Part shown: one piece after another, positions 11,456 through 26,615 of the stretch
Layout: each line of letters starts with the position of its first letter
Position numbering within the stretch: the first letter of the stretch is position 1
Assembly (NCBI GenBank): GCA_030435675.1
Contig: JAUCMV010000006.1
Coordinates: forward strand, 62,001 to 126,000
Length of the DNA stretch: 64,000 nucleotides
DNA from: Steinernema hermaphroditum
Taxonomy: Eukaryota > Nematoda > Chromadorea > Rhabditida > Steinernematidae
Direction: 5' to 3'
Notes under the pieces: model-generated
The model's input: only the letters and a program-made list of their open reading frames with translations
Databases searched by the model: none
Told to the model about the DNA's origin: nothing
Position numbers and translations under genes: made by a program

Positions 11456-11592
11456 TGACTATGTAAAATTTCTTCGTTGTATCTTTACGAGCCTATGGAA
11501 AATAAAGTATGGTGGCATATCACCTACTTATTGATATAACGTCCGTCCGGTGACATAAACGTTCACACTCAAAGATAAGATTTATTACAGAG

Positions 11593-14056
11593 TTACTCTA
11601 TTGACTGTATTACGCTATCCATGAAAACCCTCAGGGAAGGTATAACCCTTTCGACACCCGCCACCGAAAGATGTCCACGGTCGTTGAAGAAGCTGAGGTA
11701 GTTTCTTTCGTCGAATAATCGACACTCGGTCTTCTCCGCATTACAAAACGGAGCTTGCATATCGAAGTACACACACTTTGGACATTTTGTCAAAAGATAG
11801 TTCATTCTGGTCAAGGTGAAGGAATGTTGATCCATAAATGTCTGCAACACAGTAAAGGGTTCTACTGTAAGAAGCGGCTTACTTGATATGGATATGTGGC
11901 TATGGTGCTCAGATTTCGGTTGAAGTGAAGCCAGCGTTGAAGCTTGAACATCGGAGTTGGGCCATCATCCGGAAATCGGTAAAGGATGCCACTCAAAACG
12001 ATCTTTTTCGTGGTCTTCGAAAGTCTTTCGAGCTCTTGGACCGCTCTAATCATGAGAGCTTCTTCCTCGAGAGGCCCCTTGATCGGATCAGTGAAGTTGT
12101 ATTTGTATCTGAACAATACTTTTGAGTCACACTCTTGGCGATTCGACAATCTTTGGCCTTTTTGTAAGACTTACCTATTTATTATGAATAGAATGTCCTT
12201 CTCCTGGTGACGCGCATAATCCAAAATCTTCTCGCAATGGGCGCAGTCCACAGAGAAAGCGATCTCATCGAGAGCCTCCCATACACCCATCCACTGTAGT
12301 TCCAAAGTTCCGGCGCGGTCTTTCAGAACTTCATAAACACCAGGAAACGCGCGACTTGCGTAGCTATTGCCGATTGTCAATACGCTCAGATTCGAGTGGC
12401 CGCCCTAAATTCAAGTCCATTTTATACACTAGTTATGGTAGAAACTAGTTCATCCTTCTTCGGTCTACGCGAAAGGTTCCCAGACGTTCCCATGGGTTAC
12501 AAGCTATATAACAGTTTGTGCAAGTTTGCATATTTCATAAATTTTAGAACCAAAATTTTGGAACAAGCTTTTCAAGACGGTAAGTTCAAAATCGCCACGA
12601 AACCTCACCCTTAGTTTGCAATCCCAGAAGAACGATTCGCAGCCGGGTGGCATATGCCAACCGTACCAAAACAACTCCTCGTTCATTTGAATCGCGTTTT
12701 CGACTCTGACCGATTCGGGCCACGATGAATCGTAATAGGTGTACTTACTCCAATAGTATGAAGATTCTATAAAAAAATAAAAAGGTCAACCGAAAAAGCT
12801 GTTACCATTGACAGATGGGCTGCGGAAATCTTTGCTTCTTACGGTGATCAGTGCTGGAAGAAGAAAACAGCCGCATACAGCATAGCAGAAACAAGTGAAA
12901 ATCAATGATTCTTTGGGTTTCCCAAGAAGTGGTCGTTCGATAAAGTAGTAGAAGAGGATGGACAGTGAAAGCGAAATTGCTGCAGCTAAGATCGACTGAC
13001 TGAAAGGGGATGCGAGCGAATCGAGGTAGTACCGACAGAACAAAATAGCCGGCCAATGAACCAGATAAAGAACGTAGGAGATGTCCCCGAAAAATGTGAA
13101 AAATCGAGTGGAGAAGAAGGAGAGATTGCTAGGGATGGCGAACAGAATTCCTGCAAGTAAGGTGGCGAAGATGCGTACACCTTTCTCTGTTAGTAAAGGG
13201 ATTTCGGGAAGGAGAAGGATGAAGAGGAAGGCGGAAAGAAGGAGGTGAACTGTGGGGATACAAGAGGTATCTTCTGAAGGCACTCTCTCCTCATCGGTAT
13301 TTTCTTCTTCTACTAGGGGTAACTTCTCGTATCCGCTGCACTCAGGTTCATTCCCATTCCTGGTGAACTGTGCAGAAATGGCCCCAACTTGGAATTGCCA
13401 AATTCGAGCGAAGACGAAATCGAATCCGAGGGAGCCTTCCGCAAACCAACTGAACATAAATGACGTCCCGGTGAGGACGTTGACAGTAACAGTTCCCAGA
13501 AGAGGCCGCTTATAGCAGAGATAAAAGAAGAATGGAACAAGCACATAATATTGCACTTCCACGGCTAGAGACCATGTGTGGAGCAAGAAGGTGTAGTCGT
13601 TGATCTGCATTCAGATATGTTGTCATTTTGGTTACAACTCTGACCTGCCTGGTCAAAGTAGCCACGGTGTTCGAGCTGATTTCGAATGTTGGTGACCATT
13701 GCCAGAGCGACAGCGGAGTCAATTTGCGCGTAGTGGTAGTCGACATGTGCCAACATCCATCGACCGACAGCCAAGACCATGGCTATGGCGAAAGAATAGA
13801 TTGGCAACAGTCGAAGAAATCGTTTTTGATAGAAGACGAAAAATCCGGCAATGTCTTTGGTCTTTTTAGAATAGATCATGGTCATCAGGTAGCCGGAAAG
13901 TACAAAGAACCTAAGCAATTCGGCACTCTGTAATTAAGGGTACACTTACATGTCCACGCCAGCGAATCCATTTTTGAATGTCTTCGGAAAGAGATGGAAC
14001 AGGAGAACCAGAACTATGGAGAACCCCCGGACTCCTTGAAGGTCCAGACGCTTCAT
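11593..14056 (-). CDS. OAC-family membrane O-acyltransferase (acyltransferase 3 plus SGNH domain)
   Basis: Seven exons (14056-13950, 13910-13649, 13604-12806, 12766-12609, 12404-12175, 12108-11883, 11841-11593) give 676 residues. The N-terminal half is an acyltransferase-3 domain with about ten membrane helices; it opens MKRLDLQGVRGFSIVLVLLF, the family start with the key arginine, and continues with GVDMFFVLSGYL, LHTWSLAVEVQYY, FGDISYVLYLVHWP and FIERPL. The C-terminal half is an SGNH hydrolase-like domain with the catalytic block GNSYAS and a final DRGHLS (the D..H pair). Nematodes carry many such OAC genes, thought to O-acylate glycans or small molecules. Intron 2 (13605-13648) only keeps frame if its donor is GC rather than GT. 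Intron 5 is 66 nt and uses the acceptor ttgttcag at its end. Confidence 0.93.
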
Positions 14057-14517
14057 TACTTTTCGCTCCCAAAGAATTGGAAACTCCCTTTAGTGACCCT
14101 AAGTAGGCCGATCTTTGTTGAACGAATGCACTTTGCGTTTTTTATAGAGGTACAGTGAGACAGTAACATGATATGAATCTGTACATCACTGCGCCGACTA
14201 AGTAGAGAAGTGAGGAAACGAGGTCACCAAGTCGAGAACTCATCGCACGCTTTGAGATAGATAGGCTTTCGACATTTTGAGTAAATCACTTGTTACAAAG
14301 AACACGATAATTTTAGGGAACAACTGATGTTAATAATCCGGATTTGTGGTTTATTCGAATCATCACGGTACTTAACCCGAGTGATCAGAGTGGTTCCTCA
14401 TCCCAATCTTGGCATCAAGCACCTTATCAGCATAATTCCCAGCGATTCTAATCGATTTTTGTGATAAGCGTAGCATTCGTTAGTTGTCACCTGCCGTGTT
14501 AAAGGTTTCTTTTCACA
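14057..14517. other. divergent promoter region between OAC and sulfotransferase genes
   Basis: This 460-nt gap separates divergent genes. It contains no coding exon I can support. Two GATA sites near its right end are listed separately. Confidence 0.5.
14423..14468 (+). promoter_or_regulatory. paired GATA sites before sulfotransferase 1
   Basis: CTTATCA lies at 14423-14429 and TGATAAG at 14462-14468, in opposite orientation, 50-95 nt upstream of ATG 14518. Such words are the binding sites of intestinal GATA factors in nematodes. A gut-expressed conjugating enzyme would fit, but only the motif is seen. Confidence 0.4.
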
Positions 14518-16048
14518 ATGGTGGTAGTCGGAAACGACTCGGTCGTGGTGGAACAACCAGAAGGCGAACCTCGTCAGGCTTGCATCAATGGAGAGCTATT
14601 CCCACCGTTCTTCAAACTAGAACATGTTAGGTGATTTACATTTTCATTTTAATGTTCATCATCTCCTTCTTAAACTGCTTTTCAAGTTGATCTTTAGTTC
14701 CGCGAAGGCACTCGAGGTCTATCCGGACGACATCATTGTCGCTACTTTTCCGAAGTGTGGCACAACTTGGGTTCAACATATCGTTTGCCAACTGACGATC
14801 GACGGCTACGAACTTAAACCAGGCAAAGGTAAATATCAGTTGTGTCCATAGATATGCATCCAAACAAAAGTCGATTCCTGGTAAGCAAGGTCTTTATGAT
14901 GGATTCGAAATGACCATCTGTTGACTTAACCCCTGCGCCATGCCGGTTTCATACCGTTAGTTCGGATCAAGTTGACCGCAGCGACCTTTCATTGCCCATA
15001 CATGTATGCCTACTCCAAAATTATTTAACCATTTCTAAATGTCCTCTAAACAAAACCATTAGTAAGTCTTCAATTTGTGTCGTTGACAATCGGGTCCACT
15101 AGCTCTCTCTCAGGTTCGTCGAATGAGTTGAGTGAGGAGTCCTTCTTGGTTATCATTGCTGGTGCAATGATTGTCCACGCTCCCAGAAGGCCTGAAACAC
15201 CCGGTAGTGGCAGTTCTACAGTCTTAAGACCTTTTTATTGTATTGCCTATGTATATTACTTAACCATTTCTAAACGTTCCCTTGCGATAGGGTCATTGAG
15301 AACACGTCTAATTAATCGAAGCTTATGCTCACATGTTTAGAGTTGTTCACATACACTCCCTTGATCGAATTCGTCGGTGGCGATGTTGTACGAAGACTTC
15401 AGAGACCGAGGATACTTAAAAGCCATTTCAACTTCAATAACCTCCCAAAGCACGATGGAGCAAAAGTTATTCTCGTGTGCAGGAACCCCAAGGACACTCT
15501 TGTCAGCTGGTTCCATCACATGCGAAACATCAAAGGCTACAATTGGGAGAATGGCCACTTTGACGTATTCTTCGACATGTTCTGCGAAGGAAGGATCCCG
15601 TGGGGAGGCTACTTCGACTATCACAAAGGCTGGCTACCGTACATACACGAGCCAAATGTTCTCGTTGTGAAGTACGAGGACATGGTGGCGGATCTGGAGG
15701 CGTCGGTGGTGAGGATTGCTGAATTCCTTGGACCGAACACGGCAAATACCGTATCCGACCCGGTAAAATTGGGGCAAATTTTGCAGAGCTCTGCTCTAGA
15801 GTCGATGAAGAAAGACCAACAACGGTGGTTCCCTAATGTTTTGTAAGTTTAACATCGGGTGCGGTGATATGATGAACTCTCGATCTAGGAGAAAGCCCGA
15901 CAACTTCATTCGGAAAGGCGTTCCCGGCGATTGGCGGAACCATTTGAGCGTCGAACAAAGCGAAAAGATCGACAGAATGTTCGAGAAGCACTTCAAAAAC
16001 ACCGTTTTTGCCGATTGGTGGAAGGACGATATGCTTTGGCAGGGTTGA
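14518..16048 (+). CDS. cytosolic sulfotransferase 1
   Basis: Four exons, 14518-14630, 14698-14828, 15341-15842 and 15889-16048, join to 301 residues, the normal size for a cytosolic SULT. The enzyme transfers sulfate from PAPS to hydroxyl or amine groups of small molecules. The 5'-phosphosulfate loop is [13 protein letters not shown], the catalytic histidine lies in RILKSHF, the 3'-phosphate site is CRNPKDTLVSWFH, and the C-terminal PAPS motif is RKGVPGDWRNHLS. The KYEDM strand and dimer-like region also match. The second intron (14829-15340) is 512 nt and holds no gene. A paralogue follows on the same strand with the same intron positions. The substrate is unknown; the nematode relative SSU-1 acts in ASJ neurons. 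Confidence 0.93.
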
Positions 16049-16642
16049 TCTATGTACATCTAGAAGACGTTTAAATGATTAAAAATTGTATCACATCACA
16101 AACTACACTGAACTGTACACTACGCAACTCATTGACACGTGACGGACCTTAATTCCAAACCGGTTTGCCGAACGTAGTGTATTGAATAAAGCGTAACTCG
16201 GGCGTTGGGCGCAATGACGTTTTTTCCCCGTTGAGGCCACTCGCCACTATGTATGTGATCCGCAGGAAGGGTGCCACAACGCTTCCCCTCAGATGGCAAC
16301 TGGGGATTCATACTGGCCGTCTTGTCCGGGATCTGCCGTTCGTTATGAGTGCTAAGGTCTCTCTGCCTATATTGCGGTGGAATAACGAACTAACTGATAA
16401 TCTGATGCGCCCATGGATGCCAGCTGCGACGGAGCCGAGCCGACCTCTTTCTAGAATTGCGAACAGGGCTCGAACTTTTAAGAAGATAATGCTATGGATA
16501 GAAGGGACGAAAGGGAATAAAATTTTTAAGTTAGGTTACCTCTCCACTCATTTCAGTGCGTGTCACCTTCTACTAAAAGCTCGCGTATCAAAAGGGACTA
16601 TTCCCTGGCTAGCAAGTAACATCCATCATAGTTTCAGAAGGC
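16049..16642. other. intergenic region between the two sulfotransferases
   Basis: No supportable exon was seen. An open frame at 16231-16656 has no family features and is in a different frame from the downstream gene. The right end, gtttcag at 16631-16637, lies a few bases before the ATG of sulfotransferase 2 and may be a trans-splice acceptor. Confidence 0.5.
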
Positions 16643-17641
16643 ATGCGAGATCTTAATATCCAGATTACCGTTGATGGTCATCCCTACCCGGATGGATTCA
16701 TGCCGGAGAACATTAGGTAACGCTCACAGCTCAGTTTCTCTTGCAAACTCCACTCCAGTTTAGATCAGCGCGAGCATTGAAAGCGCTGCCCGATGACGTC
16801 TTCATTGTCACATATCCGAAGTGTGGCACCACTTGGGTTCAGCACATCGTTTGTCAGCTGATGATTGAGGACTACCAGCTGAAGCCGGGAAAAGGTAAAA
16901 GACCGGCGTGCTTTCCTTGTTAGTTCTGCAGAGCTGTTCACTTGGACGCCCATGATCGAGTTCTCCGGAGCCGCCGCTGCGCTCCAGCGGCAGCGTCCTC
17001 GAATCCTCAAATCGCACTTTTTCTACCGTGACTGCCCAAAGGACCCCAATGCTAAGTACATCTTTGTCACTCGGAACCCAAAGGACGCAGTGGTGAGCGC
17101 CTTCCACATGACGATAAATCAGCGGCGCGAAGACTACGCCAATATCTCCTTCGACGAGTTCTTCGATATGTTCATGGAAGGAAAATACAGTTACGGTAGC
17201 TACTTCGACTATCACAAAGAGTGGCTGCAGCATCTGCAGTTCCACAATGCGCTCGTCGTGAAGTACGAAGACATGATTAGAGATCTGAAGGGGGCGATCG
17301 TGCAAATTGGCGAATTTCTTGGTGGAAAGGCCAAGGAGGTGATTGAGGATTGTGCGAAGCTGGACAAAATCGTGGAAGATTCGACATTTTCTGCGATGCG
17401 GAAGGACCAGCACCGCTGGATTCCCAATGTGTTGTGAGTTAAAACATAATAATGGAGAAGAGAATCGAGCACTCAATTCAGGAAAGGACCCGATCTCTTT
17501 ATGCGAAAGGGAACACCCAGGGACTGGAAGAACTACTTCACGAAAAAGCAGAGCGATCAACTCGATAAAGAGTTTGCAATGCACTTTAAGGGCATCATTG
17601 CTGAACACTGGTGGAAAGAAGAGATGAAGTGGGAAGATTAG
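16643..17641 (+). CDS. cytosolic sulfotransferase 2 (tandem paralogue)
   Basis: Four exons, 16643-16716, 16764-16894, 16932-17433 and 17482-17641, join to 288 residues. Exons 2, 3 and 4 are 131, 502 and 160 nt, exactly as in sulfotransferase 1, so the two genes are a tandem duplication. The PAPS loop is [13 protein letters not shown], the catalytic histidine is in RILKSHFF, and [13 protein letters not shown] forms the 3'-phosphate site. The C-terminal motif reads [13 protein letters not shown], so the second glycine of the usual RKG..GDW is arginine here. The intron between exons 2 and 3 is only 37 nt. Exon 1 is shorter than in the paralogue, so a short upstream exon could be missing, though ATG 16643 is acceptable. 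Confidence 0.92.
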
Positions 17642-17798
17642 GATGGGGCTGGAACCTGTTATTCTAACAAAGGAGATGGACTAACATGCCCCTCTCCCAC
17701 CACCTCACATGCCACAACCACCAAGAGAACAACCGTAATCCCTTTACCACGTATCTTCGCGTCAACATGTGAGATAAAACAAATTTACAGCAATCTTT

Positions 17799-21169
<3,371 letters not shown>

Positions 21170-21807
21170 TCTTATTCGATCTGAAACGGAAAAGAATAAT
21201 ACCGATAACGCATCGAACTCCGATTCACGGGTATGCAATGCGAATCTAGCGCGAAAAGGAAAAATGCCTCTGTCGAATTTAGCAAACTGCACTGCAATAC
21301 AATGGTTGTTTCATGTAAACGATTCCACCGGATTTCATACGGCAATGAACATCGTAGTTCCTGCAATCTGCCACTTGTTTGTGTGTCTCTATAGCGAATC
21401 TGTTGCGAAAAAGACAAATTCGAATCACACTGGCTCCATAAAATTCAAAATACGACCACAACGGATAAGTAGAAGGTCCGGTCCGAATTTCGAAAAAGCC
21501 GATGTCTTCTTCAGGATCTACTTGTCAAGACCACCCGACGTCACTGCCTATGCCACAGTAACTAAAACTGAAAATTTATGCTTTCCCGCGGATAATTCGG
21601 ACAAATGAGAAACGAAGAAGGAGGCAGAACGACGAATACGGCGCAGATCCGCGTCAAACTGGGAAAACAAGCAATGCTGCAATCGAATTAGAGCCGTTAG
21701 AGCTTTAACCCGAAGATCTGTTCTAGACGGCCTATTTTTGAAGTCCGTAATGAAAATTTTTGTGTTGCAATGTTTCAATTCACCACATAGTAAACGCAAG
21801 AGACTGC

Positions 21808-21845
21808 AATCCAACACCTTTAGCGGCATCGTAAGCAACATGAAC
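21808..21845 (-). pseudogene. possible remnant of an LEA-like exon
   Basis: Read on the minus strand this stretch encodes VAYDAAKGVG, close to SAYDAAKDVLLG in the LEA-like gene at 23405-23981, and about 19 nt are identical between the two places. No surrounding gene structure is left. The match is short and could be chance. Confidence 0.3.
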
Positions 21846-22527
21846 CTTCAGTTGAGTGGTACATCAAAATTAGGATAGTATTTTTAGATTTTTTTAGGAT
21901 TGGTATCTGATTCATGTGAGACTGGTGTGACTGTCTCAGTTGGTTTGATAAGGCATTAACTGTTGCCGTTTTGGGGTCGCCATCGTGATCACTGATCACT
22001 GCTCATACTAGAGAGATAGTATTACTATCTCTCTCATACTATAACTGATGTGTTTCTGTTCAAAAGATTTTGGTTCTCCGGTTCCTTTTCTCTTGCGTTC
22101 CAGCTCCTTTTGCCGACTTTCCGTCCCATGCCTCTACTGATCCCTTGTTCCGACTTCGTCTCCCCCCTTCAGTGTCACATTTCTCCTCGGCTCCTCTGAG
22201 ATATTCCCATCCTTTGTCTTCTCCCAGCTTCCATCCCAGCGACCGAAGTTCGTCGCGAAAGTCTGACCACTCTGTACTGAGTTAGCTCAACATTTCCATT
22301 ACGAACCGAACCGAGAGACTCCTATGTCTTTTTTGAGACTTTAACTGAAGAACAACGGCCTACTTGTGACGAAGACATGCCTAAGCTAGTCTTTCCGGGG
22401 TTTATTCGATTCTTACGAACCACTGAGTAATAGATCAAATCGGAAGTAGGATACTCCGACAACGATGTTTCTGTGCCTCTTACGATCGTCCGGGATGACG
22501 ACAAACAGTTTTGTCTCAACGGCTGTT

Positions 22528-22614
22528 GCCTGTTGCCTTCCAAATACTGGTAAGCAATTTTTTATAACACTTTTGATCGAACATCGTCGAATTGCAGTAC
22601 TCTCAACTTGTGCT
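22528..22614. repeat. 87-nt direct repeat, copy 1
   Basis: This stretch, from tgttgccttccaaata to caacttgtgctc, is about 90 percent identical by eye to 22895-22981. Both copies include the word ataacacttttgatcgaac. They lie about 370 nt apart in the same orientation. Confidence 0.7.
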
Positions 22615-22894
22615 CCGTGTAAGGGTGTAACTATGGGCCATTGACTCTCCTCCTACCTAATGCTCACACCACATTCTTTTCCAAATCTCAGCTGGGAAAC
22701 CCAAACAAAGACCACATGAATCGCCCAGTTGATCCCGCACGCCGATAAGACACGCCTAGCCTGGGATCCAGGCGGGACCATCAGCTGAATCATGTTTCCG
22801 GTGGAAGCTAATAAAAGGGAGCCAACGGTGCTCTCTAGGTCAAGACTCCGTGAGCCACTGTTCAAACCTAACAAGCTTATTTATGGCAAATATT

Positions 22895-22981
22895 GGCTGT
22901 TGCCTTCCAAATATTAGTAAGCTTTTTTTATAACACTTTTGATCGAACATCGTCCAATTGCAGTACCTTCAATTTGTGCTC
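22895..22981. repeat. 87-nt direct repeat, copy 2
   Basis: This is the second copy of the direct repeat at 22528-22614, differing at a handful of positions. The pair may be the ends of a mobile element, since direct rather than inverted ends with about 280 nt between them resemble a small LTR-like or composite structure, but no coding remnant was found between them. Confidence 0.65.
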
Positions 22982-23404
22982 AGCAAGCGCCGAAGTTTGC
23001 GAAATGCTGAAGTTCAGGCCGTTCGCCGTTCAGCTAGATCGGTGGTCAGCGGTATATGGTAGCTGGGTACCGCCCAGAGAAGGCATCGCAGAGATATCCG
23101 TTAGAAGCCTTTTTGAGGGGTCCTTGCAATACGCCCGTAACTCTTTTGAAAGTTAAGGTACAGTTAACGTCAAATGTGACGACCATGCCTGACGCAAAAC
23201 AAAACAAGGGTCGATAAACCGTATTCACAGCTTTACATCATTGTCTTATGACCTCTTCCCACCCAGTTCCAAGAATTACCTTCAAATTACGAGATTTATC
23301 AGTCTATTACTTACAAATACTAGAATTTCAGATTGACACAAATACAGTTTTTTTACAAAATACATGATATTAGTAATAAATATACGTTGATGAGTACAGA
23401 ATCA

Positions 23405-23981
23405 CTAATGGGATGACTGAAGGCGGCTGCCAGTTTCGTGAAGCTTTTCGCCGGTCGCATCCATGTGGTGACGACTGCAATCCTTCGCGGGCTCCATTTT
23501 GTCACCTAACTCAAGGGTATTACTCTATCTATATTTTAAATAATATCCAGCTCACCGGTAGTCTCCTTCATTTCCTTCATCGTCTGATCACAGGTCTTAC
23601 CAGCATCCATATCGGTCATCTTACCCTGTGTCATCTCTTCACCTGACTTTTCGACGCCCAAAAGAACATCTTTAGCGGCATCGTAAGCACTATAAAGCTT
23701 TTGTTGGGCCTGATTCATGTAGTCGCCGCCGACTTCTTTCATATCCTCCATTTTCTGACCTATCAAACAGCTCAACATGTTAAATTTTGCTCAGTTGTAC
23801 CTTCATCGTGCTCCTTAAGGTCGCCCATCTTTTCTCTCTTCTCATCCTTAGTCATTTCAGGAGTGGTGCCAACCTCCTCTTTCATCTCACCAGCAGTCTC
23901 CTGTTCGGTCGATTTTTCACCAAGCACGGCCGTTTTGGCTGTGTCGTAAGCGTCGTGGAGCTTTTCGAGTAATCCTGACAT
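23405..23981 (-). CDS. LEA-like hydrophilic helical-repeat protein
   Basis: Three exons, 23981-23801, 23759-23556 and 23505-23405, join in frame to 161 residues. The product is very hydrophilic, rich in K, E, D, T and M, with no signal peptide. It contains a repeated motif of the form L..AYD.AK..VLG (LHDAYDTAKTAVLG near residue 7 and LYSAYDAAKDVLLG near residue 80) plus related amphipathic segments such as MKEMKETTGDKM. This resembles group 3 LEA proteins, which are disordered in water and fold on drying, protecting cells from desiccation or osmotic stress. The assignment rests on composition and the repeated motif, not on a known orthologue. Start ATG 23981 is the first in frame. Confidence 0.7.
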
Positions 23982-24780
23982 GATCGCGATTCTGGAAAGG
24001 ATCGAAAGAAGCACGTGCAACACATGGCAGGATAGGCACGTAAAAAAGGAAATATGGCTTGTGTAGTCGGCCCTATAACATCTGGGGAATCCCTCCAATG
24101 GCTCCTCCTACTGGGCGGGGACGGCTGACGTTCTGTGGTCGACGATCGGCAAACCAGCAAAAACAACAACAAGACGTGAGGCAAAAATAGCTGGAGTTCC
24201 CTGAAAGGTGTTGTAATCGATTAAAATCAACATCAAAGGGAGATGGTAAACACATTAATATGTGCTGCTTGTAGTAATAAAATAAGATATTAAACTACTG
24301 TTTGATTTATAGTCAATCGTTCACCAGTTCAATTATTTGCTAATTCCATAATTATGTAAACAAAAAGTTCGAGGCATTTCATAAGCTGTTCAGACGATTC
24401 TAGAACGTTTCGTGGCCCCGTTGTCATCTATGAAGGGCATCTTTGTGTGGCGCGGCTCGTAAACAACTGCGAGGAGTAGGCCACTAAACAGAGATCAGAG
24501 CTGTCGGCTGGTGTTTGGTCCTATCTTTGAGGGAAATTTCCATGGCTATGTCGCATGATTCAGTTTCCTAATGCTCAGAAAAGACTTGCGAAATCACGGG
24601 CGAGCTTGATCATAGGATTTTTGAGTCAACAGTCATATGAATAGTACACAAATTTTCATGTATCGCACGGTTCCCACAAAGCGCTTAAGATTAGGTGTCA
24701 CAAATCGGGCTGTTGGAAAGATTTCCATTCCTTGCCGTGTTTAAGGAACCCAATAGACGAAAATAAAGATAAAATCAACT
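23982..24780. other. intergenic, nothing recognised
   Basis: This 800-nt stretch lies between the LEA-like gene start and the 3' end of the CYP44-like gene. I see no coding exon, RNA gene or clear repeat in it. Confidence 0.5.
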
Positions 24781-26615
24781 TTATTTCAACTCCAAAAATC
24801 GAAATCTGCAATCTCCATCAGGAAGAAGAGTGTTCATCCATTTTGTCCCGATCTCCCCACGAACATGTTCCACCACAAAGTTCCTTATCAAAACTGCGGT
24901 TGCAACTTGAAGACTCTGCTCAGCAAATCTTCGTCCAATGCACATCCTTGGACCATGTCCGAAAGGGATATAAGCGAACGGGTGATGCGGCTTCTGTACA
25001 CGCTCTCCTCGAAGCCATCGTTCGGGCATAAAGTCGTTTCCGCTTTGGAACAGATCCCTCGATAGAGTATATGTCGCAATGCTAGTGCTTGTTCCTTGTG
25101 GCACTTCGTATCCACTTAGAATCTGTGGTTTTTGTAGAATTCGACTAATTTCTGTTGTGAGCGGGAAGAGCCGAAGTGATTCTTTGATAACTGCTTTGAG
25201 ATAGTAGCATTGAGACAGTTGCTCTGCGGTCATATCTAGAGGACAGATTACGTTTTAAGAGTACATCCTTAAAGAATTCGACGAGACAAATACCTTGAGG
25301 AAATCGGAGAACTTCGTCACGAACTTTTTCTTGTGAGATCTGGTGTTTTGCCAGGTTGTACAGTATCCAAATAAATGATGGGGCAGTTGTGGTTACAGGA
25401 TCGGTAAACATTGTGGACGCCATAGCTTCAACACAGTCCTGTGGAAGCTGGAGGTCGGAAACAAAACTGCGGTCCTTAGCATCCAAAACTAGTTGGCGTA
25501 TAGAACTTAACAAAAAATCGTCGGTTTCGAAAAACTCCTTTTCCAGGGCATTATCCACGGGATCGAAAGCCATTTGAGCGGAGATTTCAAAAAGGCGCTT
25601 CTCAGAAGAAATTATTTTTAAAGCGAGTTCGGTTCCATGCTGATTCAGAGCTCCAATACTTCGACCAAATGCGATTAGGCCTCCGGACTCCAAAGCCCAT
25701 CGTTCAGCTACATCTGCCATGTCCACTTCTTCGCCATTTGCTTCTTTTAAGTATTCAGCTAGAAGGTGAGCTGACTGGTGCATTAGCGGGAGGAACGACT
25801 GGACATAGGACGATTTCATCATGAACTTTTGTGATGGGGAGCGGAGACGATACCAGGGCGAACCGTTTCTAAACAGCCACATATTTTCTAATGCTATCAA
25901 GGCGTGTACAGAGTGTGCACATATCTTTTTGTCTTTAGATATATGATGAAAAGAGATCGGCGTTTAGCATCTTCTGACAGAAACTCATCGTTTTCCGATG
26001 TTTTAAATCGACTTCATCATGGAATTACTGTCGTATTACATCCCTCGGCAGACCAGAAGAATCCCAAGACGTCAGCAAATATCATCTGAGCCTTACAGAG
26101 AAGGAAGTCAGGGGATAAGCCTTATTTAACTATCAGTCAGCAGTGCTTACTCATTCGTTAATCCGGCACTTCGGCCTTGCTGACGTCTCCGATTTAGTAT
26201 AAGCTCGTTCAGGGGCAGTGTGTGAGGCATGGACATTTCGGATCGAAGCACCCTCTGTGCGTCTTCTAAAGTCGCTTTAGTGTTGCAATATGAACAACAT
26301 GACAATATGAACCTGGATCAAAGAGATAAGCATTCCACGGAGCGTCTTTCCCATATTTAACTTTCACGATGGGACCATAGCGTTTATATAGGGAGCGAAG
26401 GCTATCAGCGTAGTGTTGGAATCCTTCTGAAGTGGAAAATTTGATAATGACGGATAGTTTTAACCCGTGTTTGCATGCCAAACCACAGGTAAACAGCAGT
26501 TTTCGTCCTGACCTTTGCGGAAATAACTCAAATGGCCGTCGATTTCCGACGCTGGCGGACTTGGGATCGATGAAAACGGCTTTCCGCGCGCTGATAGCAC
26601 TAGCGATCGCCGCAT
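24781..26615 (-). CDS. mitochondrial-type cytochrome P450 (CYP44-like)
   Basis: Five exons (26615-26513, 26426-26313, 26274-26151, 25868-25294, 25235-24781) join in frame to 456 residues. The heme-binding loop is FGHGPRMCIGRRFAE, the ExxR helix is KESLRLFPL, and FMPERW is the PERF-like motif. The pattern KPFSSIPSPP at the N terminus, EGFQHYAD, and GLTNENGSPWYRLRS (GL.N..G..W..LRS) are hallmarks of the mitochondrial P450 clan, whose nematode member is CYP44. The first 20 residues (MRRSLVLSARGK) are basic and suit a mitochondrial presequence. The I helix reads FTDPVTTTAP, a variant of the usual GVDTT. The gene starts 138 nt after the PTEN stop on the same strand, so it is probably the second gene of an operon. 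One intron is only 38 nt. Confidence 0.9.

Larger units (their letters stand above)
21170..23404. other. gene-poor region with short repeats
   Basis: No intact gene was found in these 2.2 kb. I looked for a missing MOG-4 N-terminal exon on the minus strand and saw none. The region holds a short fragment resembling the LEA-like gene, a perfect short hairpin at about 22009-22033, and an 87-nt direct repeat, each listed separately. Open frames here are short and have no family features. Confidence 0.5.

Noticed and set aside
12152..12175. A 24-nt intron in the OAC gene ending at ccaaag
   Set aside because: Too short; a 66-nt intron ending ttgttcag keeps frame and restores the conserved family sequence.
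16231..16656. A 141-codon open frame between the sulfotransferases
   Set aside because: No family features, wrong frame for the downstream gene, no splice support.
22009..22033. A perfect short hairpin as a transcription terminator or microRNA
   Set aside because: The stem is only about 12 nt with a near-zero loop; too short for a microRNA precursor and terminators of that type are bacterial.
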